Positions 1-10,993 of a stretch of 64,000 bases of DNA are shown in pieces. The position numbers and the translations under genes are program-made. The notes beneath the pieces were generated by a model. The model worked only from the letters and a program-made list of their open reading frames with translations. It did not search any database and was not told the origin of the DNA. Numbering within the stretch: position 1 is the stretch's first letter; each line of letters starts with the position of its first letter. Origin of the DNA: Streptomyces sp. Ru73 (GTDB taxonomy: Bacteria; Actinomycetota; Actinomycetes; Streptomycetales; Streptomycetaceae); assembly GCF_002920575.1 (NCBI RefSeq), contig NZ_PQSQ01000031.1:1-64000 (forward strand), written 5' to 3'.

Positions 1-1
1 C

Positions 2-1897
2 CCCGCCGCCAAGAAGCGCGCGACCCCGCCCCGGCCGCCCCGCCCCCGTACGGCCGCGCCCGCGGCGCTCCGGCTCGGCAGCCCGCGCCCCCGGCTCCGC
101 CTGGTGGCCGTGGCGCTGACGCTGGTCATGCTGGTCTTCGCGGTACGGCTCTTCCAGGTGCAGGCGGTGAACGCCGACGCGTACGCGGCCAAGGCCAACG
201 TCAACCGCTACGTGCCGGTCACGCTCGCCGCCGAGCGCGGCGCGATCACCGACCGGGACGGCGTCGACCTGGCCACCAGCGTGGACGCGTACGACATCAC
301 CGCCGACCCCAGCCTGCTGGCGCCCGACAAGATCAAGATCGATGACGCGCCGCAGAAGGCGGCCGCGCTGCTCGCACCGATCCTCGGCGAGCCCCAGAAG
401 GAACTGGCCGAAAAGCTCTCCAAGTCCCGGTCCCGGTACGTCCTCCTCGCGCGCCGCCAGAGCCCCCAGGTCTGGAAGCAGATCAAGGACCTGCGGACCG
501 CGCTGGACGCCAAGGCGCAGGCCGCGCCCAAGAGCCGGCCGCGGCCCAACGTCCTGCTCGGGATCTTCGCCGACGAGCACAGCAAGCGGGTCTACCCGAA
601 CAAGGACCTGGCCTCCGGGGTGCTCGGCTTCATGAACTCCGACGGCAAGGGCGCCGGCGGCCTCGAAGCCATGCTGGACAAGAAGCTGGCGGGCAAGAAC
701 GGCAAGCTCGTCTACGCCCAGTCCGGCGGCCGCCGGGTGCCCACCGCCGACACCCAGGAGCACCCCGCTGTGCCCGGTACGGACGTCGAGCTCACCCTGG
801 ACCGGGACATCCAGTGGGCCGCGCAGCAGGCCATCAGCAAGCAGGTCGAGAAGTCCAAGGCGGACCGGGGCTACGTCGTCGTCCAGGACACGAAGACCGG
901 CGAGATCCTGGCACTGGCCAACGCCCCCGCCTTCGACCCGAACGACATCACCCGGTCCGACGCCGACGCGCTCGGGAACGCCGCGCTGAGCGATGCTTTC
1001 GAGCCAGGTTCGACCAGCAAGCTGATGTCGCTGGCGGCCGTCCTGGAGGAGGGCGCGGCGACCCCCGCCACGCACGTCACCGTGCCGAACCGGCTGCACC
1101 GCGGCGACCGGCTCTTCGCCGACGACATCGACCACCCGACCTGGCACCTCACGCTCAACGGCGTGCTCGCCAAGTCCAGCAACATCGGCACCATCCTGTC
1201 GGTCGAACAGCTCGGCAAGACCCAGCGCCAGGCCAACCAGGTGCTCTACTCCTACCTGCGGAAGTTCGGCATCGGGCAGCCGACCGGGCTGGGCTTCCCC
1301 GGCGAGACGCCGGGCATCCTCGCCAAGCCGCAGGACTGGAGCACCTCGCAGCAGTACACGATCCCCTTCGGGCAGGGCCTCTCGCTCAACGCCGTGCAGG
1401 CCGCCTCCGTGTACTCCACCATCGCCAACGACGGCGAACGGATCGCCCCCACGCTCGTCCGCGGCACGAAGGGCCCCGACGGCCGGTACGTCGCCGCGCC
1501 CGAGCCGAAGAAGACCCGCGTGGTGAGCCCGAAGACCGCGAAGACGCTCGCCCGGATGCTCGAATCGGTGGTCGACGACCAGGAGGGCACCGGCACCGCC
1601 GCGAAGATCCCCGGCTACCGGGTCGGCGGCAAGACCGGCACCTCCAACCGGGTGGATCCGAAGACCGGCCGGTACCACGGGTACACGGCCTCCTTCGCCG
1701 GTTTCGCACCCGCCGACAAGCCCCGCATCACCGTCTACTGCGCCGTACAGAACCCGACCAGGGGCAGCTACTTCGGCGGCCAGGTCTGCGGCCCGATCTA
1801 CAAGCAGGTCATGCAGTTCGCGCTGAAGTCGCTCCAGGTGCCGCCGACCGGTGCCGAGGCGCCGCGGCTGCCGGTCACCTTCAAGCCGGGCGAATGA
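2..1897 (+). CDS. ftsI: Penicillin-binding protein, septal transpeptidase FtsI (5' partial)
   Basis: This is a class B penicillin-binding protein that cross-links peptidoglycan at the division septum. The frame is open from base 2, so the N-terminus lies outside the window; 631 residues are visible. A basic Pro/Arg-rich cytoplasmic stretch precedes one membrane anchor (visible residues about 34-56). A pedestal domain follows, then the transpeptidase domain with all three active-site motifs: STSK with its catalytic Ser at visible residue 337, SSN at 392 and KTG at 544. It is the first visible gene of the dcw cluster and murE follows closely. The gene order and the single N-terminal anchor favour FtsI over other class B PBPs. 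Confidence 0.95.
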   Translation, partial: PAAKKRATPPRPPRPRTAAPAALRLGSPRPRLRLVAVALTLVMLVFAVRLFQVQAVNADAYAAKANVNRYVPVTLAAERGAITDRDGVDLATSVDAYDITADPSLLAPDKIKIDDAPQKAAALLAPILGEPQKELAEKLSKSRSRYVLLARRQSPQVWKQIKDLRTALDAKAQAAPKSRPRPNVLLGIFADEHSKRVYPNKDLASGVLGFMNSDGKGAGGLEAMLDKKLAGKNGKLVYAQSGGRRVPTADTQEHPAVPGTDVELTLDRDIQWAAQQAISKQVEKSKADRGYVVVQDTKTGEILALANAPAFDPNDITRSDADALGNAALSDAFEPGSTSKLMSLAAVLEEGAATPATHVTVPNRLHRGDRLFADDIDHPTWHLTLNGVLAKSSNIGTILSVEQLGKTQRQANQVLYSYLRKFGIGQPTGLGFPGETPGILAKPQDWSTSQQYTIPFGQGLSLNAVQAASVYSTIANDGERIAPTLVRGTKGPDGRYVAAPEPKKTRVVSPKTAKTLARMLESVVDDQEGTGTAAKIPGYRVGGKTGTSNRVDPKTGRYHGYTASFAGFAPADKPRITVYCAVQNPTRGSYFGGQVCGPIYKQVMQFALKSLQVPPTGAEAPRLPVTFKPGE

Positions 1898-1908
1898 GGC
1901 GGGGCGTG

Positions 1909-3606
1909 ATGACGATCACTCCGGACGGGGGCAACCACGCACGGCCGCGTCCCTCGCTTCGCCCCGAGGCCCATGGGCCCGGTACGCTCACCGCCGTGTC
2001 ACATGCTGATCAGTCCCCCAATGCCCAGCAGGACGGCCCCGGCAAACACCCCGGCCCGCCCCGCCCCGAGCGCGTCCGCCCGATTCCGCTGGCGGACCTG
2101 GCACACCAGCTGGGCACGGCCGTGCCGGCGGCGGAGGCCGCGGTCACCGGCATCACGCACGACTCCCGCGCGGTGCGTCCCGGTGACATCTACGCCGCGC
2201 TGCCCGGTGCCCGCTTCCACGGCGCCGACTTCGCCGCACAGGCCGTCGAGCTGGGCGCCGCCGCGATCCTGACCGACCCCGCGGGCACCGAGCGGGCCGC
2301 CGCGACGGGGCTGCCGGTCCTCACCGTCGACAACCCGCGGGGCCGCATGGGCGCCCTGGCGGTGTCGATCTACGGTGACCCGGGCGCCGAGCTGCTGCAG
2401 ATCGGCATCACCGGCACCTCCGGCAAGACCACCACCGCGTACCTCATCGACGGCGGCCTGCGGGCCGCGGCGCAGAAGTCCGGCGGCGGGCTGACGGGCC
2501 TGATCGGCACGGTCGAGTCGCGCATCGGCGACGAGCGGCTGAAGTCGGAGCGCACCACGCCCGAGGCCACCGACCTGCAGGCGCTCTTCGCGGTGATGCG
2601 CGAGCGCGGCGTGAAGTCCGTGGCCATGGAGGTCTCCAGCCACGCCCTCGTGCTCGGCCGGGTCGACGGCTGCGTGTTCGACGTGGCGGTCTTCAACAAC
2701 CTCAGCCCGGAACACATGGAGTTCCACACGGGCATGGAGGACTACTTCCAGGCCAAGGCGAAGCTGTTCACCAAGGCCCGGTCCCGGCTCGGCGTGGTGA
2801 ACTTCGACGACGAGTACGGCCGCCGGCTCATCGAGGGCGAGTCCGAGGTGCCGGTCACCACGTTCTCCGCCGAGGGTCACCCGGACGCCGACTGGCGCGC
2901 CGCCGACGTCGAGGTCGGCACGCTGGGCTCGACGTTCACCGTGCACGGCCCGGACGGCGTGGTCGTGCAGGCCGCGTCCCCGATCCCGGGTCCGTTCAAC
3001 GTCGCCAACTCGCTGGCCGCCATCACGGCCCTCGTGGTGGCCGGCGTCGACCCGCAGACCGCCGCCGACGGCGTGGCCGCCGTGCCCGGCGTCCCCGGCC
3101 GCCTGGAGCGGGTGGACGCGGGCCAGGGCTACCTCGCGGTGGTCGACTACGCGCACAAGACGGACGCTGTCGAATCGGTCCTGCGCGCACTGCGCAAGGT
3201 CACCGACGGCCGCCTGCACGCCGTGCTGGGCTGCGGCGGCGACCGCGACCGCAGCAAGCGCATGCCGATGGGCGCCGCGGTCGCCCGGCTCGCCGACACC
3301 GCGGTGCTCACCAGTGACAACCCCCGTTCCGAGGACCCGCTCGCGATCCTCGCCACCATGCTTGCGGGCGCCGCCGAGGTGCCGTCCCACGAGCGCGGCA
3401 CCGTCCTGGTCGAGGAGGACCGGGCCGCAGCCATCGCCGCCGCGGTCGCCCGCGCTGAGCCCGGCGACACCGTCATCGTCGCCGGCAAGGGCCACGAGCA
3501 GGGCCAGGACATCGCCGGAGTGGTACGCCCCTTCGACGACCGCCAGGTGCTGCGCGAGGCCATCGAGAACTCACTGAAATCGCAGCACCACGATCACCAG
3601 GGATGA
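1909..3606 (+). CDS. murE: UDP-MurNAc-L-Ala-D-Glu:diaminopimelate ligase MurE
   Basis: MurE adds diaminopimelate to UDP-MurNAc-L-Ala-D-Glu, an ATP-dependent cytoplasmic step of peptidoglycan precursor synthesis. The Mur-ligase P-loop GTSGKTTT lies at about residues 169-176. DNPRSEDP near residue 470 matches the DNPR motif of enzymes that use diaminopimelate rather than lysine, as expected for LL-DAP Streptomyces walls. The start is uncertain. ATG 1909 has a GGCGGGGCG stretch just upstream and gives 565 aa with a disordered N-terminal extension. ATG 1894 overlaps the ftsI stop as ATGA, and GTG 1996 would give a more usual length. Confidence 0.93.
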   Translation: MTITPDGGNHARPRPSLRPEAHGPGTLTAVSHADQSPNAQQDGPGKHPGPPRPERVRPIPLADLAHQLGTAVPAAEAAVTGITHDSRAVRPGDIYAALPGARFHGADFAAQAVELGAAAILTDPAGTERAAATGLPVLTVDNPRGRMGALAVSIYGDPGAELLQIGITGTSGKTTTAYLIDGGLRAAAQKSGGGLTGLIGTVESRIGDERLKSERTTPEATDLQALFAVMRERGVKSVAMEVSSHALVLGRVDGCVFDVAVFNNLSPEHMEFHTGMEDYFQAKAKLFTKARSRLGVVNFDDEYGRRLIEGESEVPVTTFSAEGHPDADWRAADVEVGTLGSTFTVHGPDGVVVQAASPIPGPFNVANSLAAITALVVAGVDPQTAADGVAAVPGVPGRLERVDAGQGYLAVVDYAHKTDAVESVLRALRKVTDGRLHAVLGCGGDRDRSKRMPMGAAVARLADTAVLTSDNPRSEDPLAILATMLAGAAEVPSHERGTVLVEEDRAAAIAAAVARAEPGDTVIVAGKGHEQGQDIAGVVRPFDDRQVLREAIENSLKSQHHDHQG

Positions 3607-3668
3607 CACACCGCCATGCGCGCACAACCCCCACTTCGGCATCTCCTGCCCCCGGCCGGAGGTGACCT

Positions 3669-5090
3669 GTGATCTCCCTGTCCGTCGCCGAGATCGCCGG
3701 CATCGTCGGCGGGCGGCCGCACGACATACCGGATGACTCGGCCCAGGTCACCGGGCCCGTCGTCATCGACTCGCGTGCCGTGACCGACGGCGCGCTGTTC
3801 GCCGCGTTCGCCGGCGAGCGCGTCGACGGGCACGACTTCGCGGCCAAGGCGGTGGAGGCAGGCGCGGCGGCCGTGCTGGCCGCCCGCCCCGTCGGCGTAC
3901 CCGCGATCGTCGTCGACGACGTCGTGGCGGCGCTCGGCGCGCTGGCCCGCGAGGTCGTCCGGCGGCTGGGCGTGGACGTCGTGGCCCTCACGGGCTCGGC
4001 GGGCAAGACCAGCACCAAGGACCTCATCGCGCAGCTGCTGCAGCGCAGCGGCCCGACGGTGTGGCCCGAGGGCAACCTCAACAACGAGATCGGCCTGCCG
4101 CTGACCGCGCTGCGGGCCGAGCCCGGCACCCGGCACCTCGTCCTGGAGATGGGGGCACGCGGCGTCGGCCACATCCGCTACCTCACCCGGCTCACCCCGC
4201 CGCGCATCGGGCTCGTCCTGAACGTCGGCAGCGCGCACATCGGCGAGTTCGGCGGCCGCGAGAAGATCGCGGAGGCCAAGGGCGAGATGGTCGAGTCGCT
4301 GCCCGACGCGAGCGAGGGCGGCATCGCGATCCTCAACGCCGATGACTCGTACGTACGTGCGATGGAGTCGCGTACCAAGGCCCGTGTGGTCTTCTTCGGC
4401 GAGTCCGCCGAGGCGGACATCCGTGCCGAGAACGTCCGGCTCACCGACGACGGTCGCCCCGCCTTCACCCTTCGCACACCCTCCGGGTGCAGCGACGTGA
4501 TCCTGCGGCTGTACGGTGAGCACCACGTGTCGAACGCGCTCGCCGCGGCCGCCGTCGCCCATGAGTCGGGCATGCCCGCAGACGAGATCGCGTCCGCGCT
4601 CTCCGAGGCAGGCACGCTCTCCCGCTGGCGCATGGAGGTCACCGAGCGCGCGGACGGCGTGACGGTCGTCAACGACGCCTACAACGCGAACCCCGAGTCC
4701 ATGCGGGCTGCGCTGCGCGCACTCGTGGCGATGGGCAAGGGGCGGCGTACGTGGGCGGTGCTCGGGCAGATGGCCGAGCTCGGCGAGGAGTCACTCGCCG
4801 AGCACGACGCGGTCGGGCGGCTCGCCGTCCGGCTCAACGTCAGCAAGCTCGTGGCAGTAGGGGGGCGGGAAGCCGCCTGGCTGCAAATGGGCGCTTATAA
4901 CGAGGGTTCGTGGGGTGAGGAGTCGGTGCACGTGTCCGACGCGCGGGCAGCGGTCGACCTGCTGCGCAGTGAACTGCAGCCGGGAGACGTCGTGCTGGTG
5001 AAGGCGTCCAGGTCGGAGGGGCTGGAGCGGGTCGCGTCCGCATTGCTGGACGAGAGCGGCGCTGCTGAGGGCGGGGCCGGCGCCCGATGA
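3669..5090 (+). CDS. murF: UDP-MurNAc-tripeptide:D-Ala-D-Ala ligase MurF
   Basis: MurF attaches D-Ala-D-Ala to the UDP-MurNAc-tripeptide, finishing the cytoplasmic pentapeptide precursor. The 473-aa product has the N-terminal MurF domain, a central ATPase domain with P-loop GSAGKTS (Lys about 113) and the C-terminal Mur-ligase domain with the NDAYNANP segment typical of the family. GTG 3669 is preceded by a GGAGGTGA ribosome binding site at a slightly short distance. The 62-bp gap after murE shows no clear promoter. The end overlaps mraY by four bases, implying translational coupling. Confidence 0.95.
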   Translation: MISLSVAEIAGIVGGRPHDIPDDSAQVTGPVVIDSRAVTDGALFAAFAGERVDGHDFAAKAVEAGAAAVLAARPVGVPAIVVDDVVAALGALAREVVRRLGVDVVALTGSAGKTSTKDLIAQLLQRSGPTVWPEGNLNNEIGLPLTALRAEPGTRHLVLEMGARGVGHIRYLTRLTPPRIGLVLNVGSAHIGEFGGREKIAEAKGEMVESLPDASEGGIAILNADDSYVRAMESRTKARVVFFGESAEADIRAENVRLTDDGRPAFTLRTPSGCSDVILRLYGEHHVSNALAAAAVAHESGMPADEIASALSEAGTLSRWRMEVTERADGVTVVNDAYNANPESMRAALRALVAMGKGRRTWAVLGQMAELGEESLAEHDAVGRLAVRLNVSKLVAVGGREAAWLQMGAYNEGSWGEESVHVSDARAAVDLLRSELQPGDVVLVKASRSEGLERVASALLDESGAAEGGAGAR

Positions 5091-6160
5091 ACACGATGAA
5101 GCAGATCCTCTTCTCCGGAATGATCGGGCTCTTCCTGACCCTGATCGGCACCCCGCTGCTGATCAAGCTGCTGGCCCGCAAGGGCTACGGGCAGTTCATC
5201 CGCGACGACGGACCGCGGGACCACCACAGCAAGCGCGGTACGCCCACCATGGGCGGCATCGCCTTCATCCTGGCCACGATCATCGCGTACGCGCTGACCA
5301 AGGTGATCACGAGCAGCGACCCCACCTTCTCGGGTGTGCTGGTGCTGTTCCTGATGGCCGGCATGGGCCTGGTCGGCTTCCTCGACGACTACATCAAGAT
5401 CGTCAAGCAGCGTTCGCTGGGCCTGCGGGCCAAGGCCAAGATGGCCGGACAGCTGATCGTCGGCATCGCCTTCGCCGTGCTGTCCCTGCAGTTCGCCGAC
5501 CTGCGGGGACAGACCCCGGCCTCGGACCGGCTCTCCTTCACCCAGGACTTCGGCTGGCAGATCGGCCCCGTGATCTTCGTGATCTGGGCGCTGTTCATGA
5601 TCCTGGCGATGTCCAACGGCGTGAACCTCACCGACGGCCTCGACGGCCTGGCCACCGGCGCCTCGGTGATGGTCTTCGGCGCGTACACCTTCATCGGCAT
5701 CTGGCAGTACCAGGAGTCGTGCGCCAACCAGATCACCGCGGGCCCCGGCTGCTACGAGGTACGTGACCCGCTCGACCTCGCGGTCGTGGCCTCGGCCCTG
5801 ATGGGTGCCTGCTTCGGCTTCCTGTGGTGGAACACCTCGCCCGCCAAGATCTTCATGGGTGACACCGGCTCGCTCGCGCTCGGCGGCGCGCTCGCCGGCC
5901 TGGCGATCTGCTCCCGCACCGAGCTGCTGCTGGCCATCCTCGGCGGCCTCTTCGTCCTGATCACCATGTCGGTGGTCATCCAGGTCGGCTCCTTCCGGCT
6001 CACCGGCAAGCGGGTCTTCCGGATGGCGCCACTCCAGCACCACTTCGAATTGAAGGGGTGGTCCGAAGTCCTTGTCGTGGTCCGGTTCTGGATCATCCAG
6101 GGCATGTGCGTGATCGTCGGCCTCGGCATCTTCTACGGCGGCTGGCAGGCGGCCAAGTGA
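5087..6160 (+). CDS. mraY: Phospho-MurNAc-pentapeptide translocase MraY
   Basis: MraY transfers phospho-MurNAc-pentapeptide to undecaprenyl phosphate, making lipid I in the membrane. The 357-aa protein has about ten hydrophobic segments. Family signatures are visible: [18 protein letters not shown] near residues 43-60, [12 protein letters not shown] starting at Asn 180, [12 protein letters not shown] with Asp about 259, and the HHFELKGW motif near the C-terminus. The ATG overlaps the murF stop (ATGA) and its own stop overlaps the murD start (GTGA), so the three genes are coupled. Confidence 0.97.
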   Translation: MNTMKQILFSGMIGLFLTLIGTPLLIKLLARKGYGQFIRDDGPRDHHSKRGTPTMGGIAFILATIIAYALTKVITSSDPTFSGVLVLFLMAGMGLVGFLDDYIKIVKQRSLGLRAKAKMAGQLIVGIAFAVLSLQFADLRGQTPASDRLSFTQDFGWQIGPVIFVIWALFMILAMSNGVNLTDGLDGLATGASVMVFGAYTFIGIWQYQESCANQITAGPGCYEVRDPLDLAVVASALMGACFGFLWWNTSPAKIFMGDTGSLALGGALAGLAICSRTELLLAILGGLFVLITMSVVIQVGSFRLTGKRVFRMAPLQHHFELKGWSEVLVVVRFWIIQGMCVIVGLGIFYGGWQAAK

Positions 6161-7572
6161 CCGGGCAGGAGTTCGCCGGACAGCGGATCACCGTCGCCGG
6201 CCTGGGCGTGAGCGGCATCAGCGCCGCGCGCGCCCTGGCCGGGCTCGGCGCCCACGTCACCGTCGTGGACGGCGGCGACGGCGAGAAGCAGCGGGCCACG
6301 GCCGCCGAGCTGCGGACCGCGGGGATCGAGGTACGCCTCGGTGACGGCGAGACGCTGCCCGAGGGCACCGGCCTCGTCGTCACCTCGCCCGGCTGGAAGC
6401 CCACCAGCCCGCTCTTCGCGGCCGCCGCCGAAGCCGGCGTGGACGTCATCGGGGACGTGGAGGTCGCCTGGCGGCTCCGCGGCCCCGGCGCCGCGCCCTG
6501 GCTCGCCATCACCGGCACCAACGGCAAGACGACCACCACCCAGATGCTGGCGTCGATCCTGGCCGCCGAGGGGCTGCGCACCGCGGCCGTCGGCAACATC
6601 GGGACGCCGATCATCGACGTGGTCCTCCAGGGTGAGTACGACGTGCTCGCCGTCGAGCTCTCCAGCTACCAGCTGCACTGGGCGCCCTCGCTGCGCGCCC
6701 ACTCGGCCGCGGTGCTGAACCTCGCGCCCGACCACCTCGACTGGCACGGCTCCATGGAGGCGTACGCCGCCGACAAGGGCCGGATCTACGAGGGCAACAC
6801 CGTCGCCTGCGTCTACAACGTCGCCGACAAGGCCACCGAGGACCTGGTCCGGGAGGCCGACGTCGAGGAGGGCTGCCGGGCGATCGGCTTCACCCTCGGC
6901 ACGCCGGGCCCCGGCCAGGTGGGCGTCGTGGACGACATCCTGGTGGACCGCGCGTTCGTCGAGAACCGGCAGAAGCAGGCCCAGGAGCTGGCCCAGGTCT
7001 CCGACGTGAACCCGCCGGCCCCGCACAACATCGCCAACGCGCTCGCCGCCGCCGCGCTCGCACGCGCGTTCGGTGTCCAGCCCGCCTCGGTACGCGAGGG
7101 CCTGCGCAATTTCCACCCCGACGCGCACCGCATCCAGCACGTCGCCGACATCGACGGCGTCGCGTACGTGGACGACTCCAAGGCCACCAACACCCACGCC
7201 ACCGAGGCGTCGTTGGCCGCCTACGAGCACATCGTGTGGATCGCCGGCGGGCTCGCCAAGGGCGCGACCTTCGACGAGCTGGTGCAGAAGTCGGCGGAGC
7301 GGCTGCGCGGCGCCGTCCTCATCGGCCGGGACCGTGCGCTGATCCGCGAAGCGCTGGCGCGACACGCCCCGGATGTGCCGGTCGTCGACCTCGACCGGAC
7401 CGACACTGGGGCGATGTCCGAGGCCGTCCGGGAGGCCACCCGGCTCGCCCGGCCGGGCGATACGGTCCTGTTGGCACCGGCCTGCGCCTCGATGGACATG
7501 TACCTGAACTACAACAAGCGGGGCGACGCCTTCGCCGACGCGGTCCGCGAGCTGGCCGCGCGGGACCAGTAG
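6157..7572 (+). CDS. murD: UDP-MurNAc-L-Ala:D-Glu ligase MurD
   Basis: MurD adds D-glutamate to UDP-MurNAc-L-Ala in the cytoplasm. The 471-aa product begins with a Rossmann-like motif ([15 protein letters not shown]), then has the ATP-binding motif TGTNGKTTT with Lys about 124 and the family segment [11 protein letters not shown] in the C-terminal domain. GTG 6157 is chosen because it overlaps the mraY stop and gives the normal MurD N-terminus. The frame extends further upstream into mraY, but that part is not MurD-like. Confidence 0.95.
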   Translation: MTGQEFAGQRITVAGLGVSGISAARALAGLGAHVTVVDGGDGEKQRATAAELRTAGIEVRLGDGETLPEGTGLVVTSPGWKPTSPLFAAAAEAGVDVIGDVEVAWRLRGPGAAPWLAITGTNGKTTTTQMLASILAAEGLRTAAVGNIGTPIIDVVLQGEYDVLAVELSSYQLHWAPSLRAHSAAVLNLAPDHLDWHGSMEAYAADKGRIYEGNTVACVYNVADKATEDLVREADVEEGCRAIGFTLGTPGPGQVGVVDDILVDRAFVENRQKQAQELAQVSDVNPPAPHNIANALAAAALARAFGVQPASVREGLRNFHPDAHRIQHVADIDGVAYVDDSKATNTHATEASLAAYEHIVWIAGGLAKGATFDELVQKSAERLRGAVLIGRDRALIREALARHAPDVPVVDLDRTDTGAMSEAVREATRLARPGDTVLLAPACASMDMYLNYNKRGDAFADAVRELAARDQ

Positions 7573-7636
7573 ACCCCGTACGTCCCCGCCTCGCGCCGCG
7601 GGCGTACGGCGCAGCGCAGCAGTGGAGGGGACGAGC

Positions 7637-8977
7637 ATGACGGCCCGACCGGCGAAGGAGGCACCGCCGCGCCCGGCGCGGCGGACGCCGCCGGTTCCCC
7701 GGCTGCCGCGGCCCGGCGGTCCGGCCGGTCCGCGCGGCCTGTACACCCGTCTGAAGCGGGCCTGGGACCGGCCGCTGACGGCGTACTACCTCGTCCTCGG
7801 CGGCAGCCTGCTGATCACCGTCCTGGGCCTGGTCATGGTCTACTCGGCCTCCCAGATCAAGGCCCTGCAGTCCGGGCTGGCCCCGACGTACTTCTTCCGC
7901 AAGCAGCTGCTCGCTGCGGTGCTCGGCGGCGGCCTGATGGTGCTGGCGACCCGGCTGCCCGTGCGCGCGCACCGGGCGCTGGCCTACCCGCTGCTGGCCG
8001 GCTCGGTGTTCCTGATGTGCCTGGTGCAGGTGCCGGGGATAGGCGTCGCGGTCAACGGCAACCAGAACTGGATCTCGCTGGGCGGCCCCTTCCAGCTCCA
8101 GCCCAGCGAGTTCGGCAAGCTGGCCCTGGTCCTGTGGGGCGCCGACCTGCTCGCGCGCAAGCAGGAGCGGCGGCTGCTGACGCAGTGGAAGCACCTGCTG
8201 GTGCCGCTGATCCCGGCCGCCTTCCTGCTGCTCGGGCTCATCATGCTCGGCGGCGACATGGGTACCGCGATCATTCTCACGGCGATCCTTTTCGGACTGC
8301 TCTGGCTCGCGGGGGCGCCGACGAGGCTCTTCGTCGGCGTGCTGGCCGCGGCCGGCGCGATCGGGGCGCTGCTCATCAAGACGAGCGCCAACCGGATGTC
8401 CCGGCTCGCGTGCATCGGCGCGACCGACCCGGGCCCCGGCGACCAGTGCTGGCAGGCCGTGCACGGGATATACGCGCTGGCCTCCGGCGGATTCTTCGGA
8501 TCCGGCCTCGGCGCGAGTATGGAAAAATGGGGTGAACTCCCTGAACCGCACACCGACTTCATCTTCGCCATCACCGGGGAGGAACTGGGACTGGCGGGGA
8601 CGCTGTCGGTGCTCGCCCTCTTCGCGGCTCTAGGCTATGCGGGTATCCGCGTGGCCGGACGCACGGAGGATCCCTTCGTACGGTACGCCGCGGGTGGCGT
8701 GACCACCTGGATCACGGCCCAGGCCGTGGTCAACATCGGTGCGGTGCTCGGCCTGCTGCCGATCGCCGGTGTCCCGCTCCCGCTGTTCTCCTACGGAGGC
8801 TCCGCCCTGCTGCCGACGATGTTCGCCGTCGGACTCCTGATCGCCTTCGCGCGTGACGAGCCCGCGGCGCGGGCGGCGCTGGCCATGCGGCAGTCGGTAT
8901 TCGCGAGAATGCCGGCTGGGGTGAGACGGAAGACGATGAGACGGCGCGTCAAGAAGCGGCCGTCCGGAGAGCGGTGA
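7637..8977 (+). CDS. ftsW: Septal peptidoglycan polymerase FtsW (SEDS family)
   Basis: FtsW is a SEDS-family glycosyltransferase that polymerises lipid II at the septum together with FtsI. The 446-aa protein has a Pro/Arg-rich cytoplasmic N-terminus of about 50 residues, then about ten membrane segments. SEDS hallmarks include the MVYSASQIKA stretch in the first helix, the segment around QPSEFGKLALVLW, and a C-terminal LPIAGVPLPLFSYGGSALL motif. ATG 7637 is preceded by GGAGGGG with 6-nt spacing. murG follows after only six bases. An RodA-type assignment is less likely given the dcw location. Confidence 0.95.
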   Translation: MTARPAKEAPPRPARRTPPVPRLPRPGGPAGPRGLYTRLKRAWDRPLTAYYLVLGGSLLITVLGLVMVYSASQIKALQSGLAPTYFFRKQLLAAVLGGGLMVLATRLPVRAHRALAYPLLAGSVFLMCLVQVPGIGVAVNGNQNWISLGGPFQLQPSEFGKLALVLWGADLLARKQERRLLTQWKHLLVPLIPAAFLLLGLIMLGGDMGTAIILTAILFGLLWLAGAPTRLFVGVLAAAGAIGALLIKTSANRMSRLACIGATDPGPGDQCWQAVHGIYALASGGFFGSGLGASMEKWGELPEPHTDFIFAITGEELGLAGTLSVLALFAALGYAGIRVAGRTEDPFVRYAAGGVTTWITAQAVVNIGAVLGLLPIAGVPLPLFSYGGSALLPTMFAVGLLIAFARDEPAARAALAMRQSVFARMPAGVRRKTMRRRVKKRPSGER

Positions 8978-8983
8978 ATTTCG

Positions 8984-10075
8984 GTGCATGTCGTACTCGC
9001 CGGTGGGGGGACCGCCGGCCACATCGAGCCCGCGCTCGCCCTCGCGGATGCCCTGCGCAGGCAGGACCCGACCGTGGGGATCACGGCACTGGGCACGGAG
9101 CGCGGACTTGAGACCCGGCTGGTACCGGAGCGCGGCTACGAACTGGGGCTGATCCCGGCCGTTCCGCTGCCGCGCAAGCCCACCCCCGAGCTGATCACCG
9201 TCCCCGGGCGGCTGCGCGGCACCATCAAGGCCGCCGAGCAGATCCTGGAGCGCACGAAGGCGGACTGCGTCGTGGGCTTCGGCGGCTACGTCGCGCTGCC
9301 CGGCTACCTGGCCGCCAAGCGGCTCGGCGTGCCGATCGTGGTGCACGAGGCCAACGCGCGTCCGGGTCTGGCCAACAAGATCGGCTCGCGGTACGCGAAG
9401 TTCGTCGCCGTCTCCACTCCGGACAGCAAGCTGCGCGAGGCCCGCTACGTGGGCATCCCGCTGCGCCGTTCGATCGCGACCCTGGACCGGGCCGCGGTCC
9501 GGCCCGAGGCGCGCGCCGCCTTCGGCCTGGACCCGAACCTCCCCACGCTGCTGGTCTCCGGCGGCTCGCAGGGCGCCCGCCGGCTGAACGAGGTCATCCA
9601 GGCCGCCGTGCCCGCCTTCCAGCGCGCCGGCATCCAGGTCCTGCACGCGGTCGGCCCGAAGAACGAACTGCCGCAGGTCGACAACATGCCCGGGATGCCG
9701 CCGTACGTCCCGGTACCGTACGTGGACCGGATGGACCTCGCGTACGCGGCGGCCGACATGATGCTCTGCCGCGCGGGCGCGATGACCGTCGCGGAGCTGT
9801 CCGCCGTCGGGCTGCCCGCCGCGTACGTGCCGCTGCCCATCGGCAACGGCGAGCAGCGGCTGAACGCCCAGCCGGTGGTCAACGCCGGCGGCGGTCTGCT
9901 GGTCGACGACGCCCAGCTGACCCCCGAGTGGGTGCAGGGCAACGTCCTGCCGGTGCTCTCGGACCCGCACCGGCTGTACGAGATGTCCCGCGCGGCCTCC
10001 GAATTCGGCCGCAGAGACGCCGACGAACTGCTGGTCGGCATGGTCTACGAAGCGGTTGCCTCCCGCCGTAGCTGA
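8984..10075 (+). CDS. murG: UDP-GlcNAc:undecaprenyl-PP-MurNAc-pentapeptide transferase MurG
   Basis: MurG is the membrane-associated GT28 glycosyltransferase that converts lipid I to lipid II. The 363-aa product opens with the glycine-rich loop GGGTAGH (about residues 6-12). It carries [15 protein letters not shown] in the N-domain, [11 protein letters not shown] in the second Rossmann domain, and a donor-sugar binding stretch containing [14 protein letters not shown] 8984 lies six bases after the ftsW stop, so the two genes are probably co-translated. Confidence 0.96.
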   Translation: MHVVLAGGGTAGHIEPALALADALRRQDPTVGITALGTERGLETRLVPERGYELGLIPAVPLPRKPTPELITVPGRLRGTIKAAEQILERTKADCVVGFGGYVALPGYLAAKRLGVPIVVHEANARPGLANKIGSRYAKFVAVSTPDSKLREARYVGIPLRRSIATLDRAAVRPEARAAFGLDPNLPTLLVSGGSQGARRLNEVIQAAVPAFQRAGIQVLHAVGPKNELPQVDNMPGMPPYVPVPYVDRMDLAYAAADMMLCRAGAMTVAELSAVGLPAAYVPLPIGNGEQRLNAQPVVNAGGGLLVDDAQLTPEWVQGNVLPVLSDPHRLYEMSRAASEFGRRDADELLVGMVYEAVASRRS

Positions 10076-10097
10076 GGCGGCCGGAAGGAGAGGAAGC

Positions 10098-10949
10098 GTG
10101 GTGGCCGGACCGAGCACCGCTCGTCGTGGTGAGCAGCATCGAGCGCCGGCCGGCCCGCCTGCCGACTCCGAGGAGCAGGGCGAGGGGCGCGGCTCCCGGC
10201 TGCGGTGGCTGCGGCTGCCGCGGCCGGGGGCGCGCCGCCCCGGCCCGCCGCGCCGCCGCACGCTCATCGCCGGCACGGTCCTGATAGCGCTGCTGGGCGG
10301 CTTCGGCACCTGGGCGCTGTACGGATCGGACTGGCTCCGCGCCGAGCACGTGCAGGTGCACGGCACCGACGTCCTGACGGCGCGTGAGGTGCGGGCGGCG
10401 GCGGACGTGCCGATGGGCGCGCCGCTGGCCTCCGTCGACACCGACGGCATCGCCGCCCGTCTGGCGGACCGGCTCGGCCGCATCAAGTCGGCCGAAGTGA
10501 CGCGCTCCTGGCCCGCCACCGTTTCCGTCGGCGTGACGGAGCGCCAGCCGGTCCTGGTCGTCCAAAAGGGCCGAAAGTTCATTGAAGTGGACGACGAAGG
10601 CGTACGTTTCGCCACGGTCGGTGCCGCGCCCCGCGATGTGCCCCGGCTGGAAATGGACGCGGCCGATTCGCCGAGCCTGCGCCGTTTCGGTATCCCTGCA
10701 CTGAACCGCGCGGCGGTGAAGGTTGCCACCGCGCTTCCCGATACGGTCGGCAAGGACGTGCGCGTCATCCGCGTACGTTCGTACGACTCGATCACCCTGG
10801 AGCTGACCCGGGGACGCCGGGTCGAGTGGGGCAGCGAGGAACACGGCAAGGAAAAGGCCAAAGTACTCGGCGCGCTGCTGAAAGCGGCGCGTGATGCGCA
10901 CCACTTCGACGTGAGCGTCCCCAGCGCACCCGCCGCGTCCGGGAGTTGA
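10098..10949 (+). CDS. ftsQ: Cell division protein FtsQ
   Basis: FtsQ is a bitopic divisome protein that links the septal synthases to other division proteins. The 283-aa product has a long Arg/Pro-rich cytoplasmic tail (about 50 residues) and one membrane segment around LIAGTVLIALLGGFGTWAL. A POTRA domain follows (VQVHGTDVLTAREVRAAADV...) and then the FtsQ beta domain. Two adjacent GTG codons (10098 and 10101) follow a GGAAGGAGAGGAAG purine tract; either may be used. It is the last gene before the ftsZ regulatory gap. Confidence 0.92.
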   Translation: MVAGPSTARRGEQHRAPAGPPADSEEQGEGRGSRLRWLRLPRPGARRPGPPRRRTLIAGTVLIALLGGFGTWALYGSDWLRAEHVQVHGTDVLTAREVRAAADVPMGAPLASVDTDGIAARLADRLGRIKSAEVTRSWPATVSVGVTERQPVLVVQKGRKFIEVDDEGVRFATVGAAPRDVPRLEMDAADSPSLRRFGIPALNRAAVKVATALPDTVGKDVRVIRVRSYDSITLELTRGRRVEWGSEEHGKEKAKVLGALLKAARDAHHFDVSVPSAPAASGS

Positions 10950-10993
10950 CGTACGTACGCGCAGGCCAGCACCCTGGATGGCTACCACGACGG

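Noticed and set aside
814..1908. Upstream extension of the murE frame inside ftsI
   Set aside because: The translation is Arg/Pro/Gly-rich antiphase sequence of ftsI and has no Mur-ligase character.
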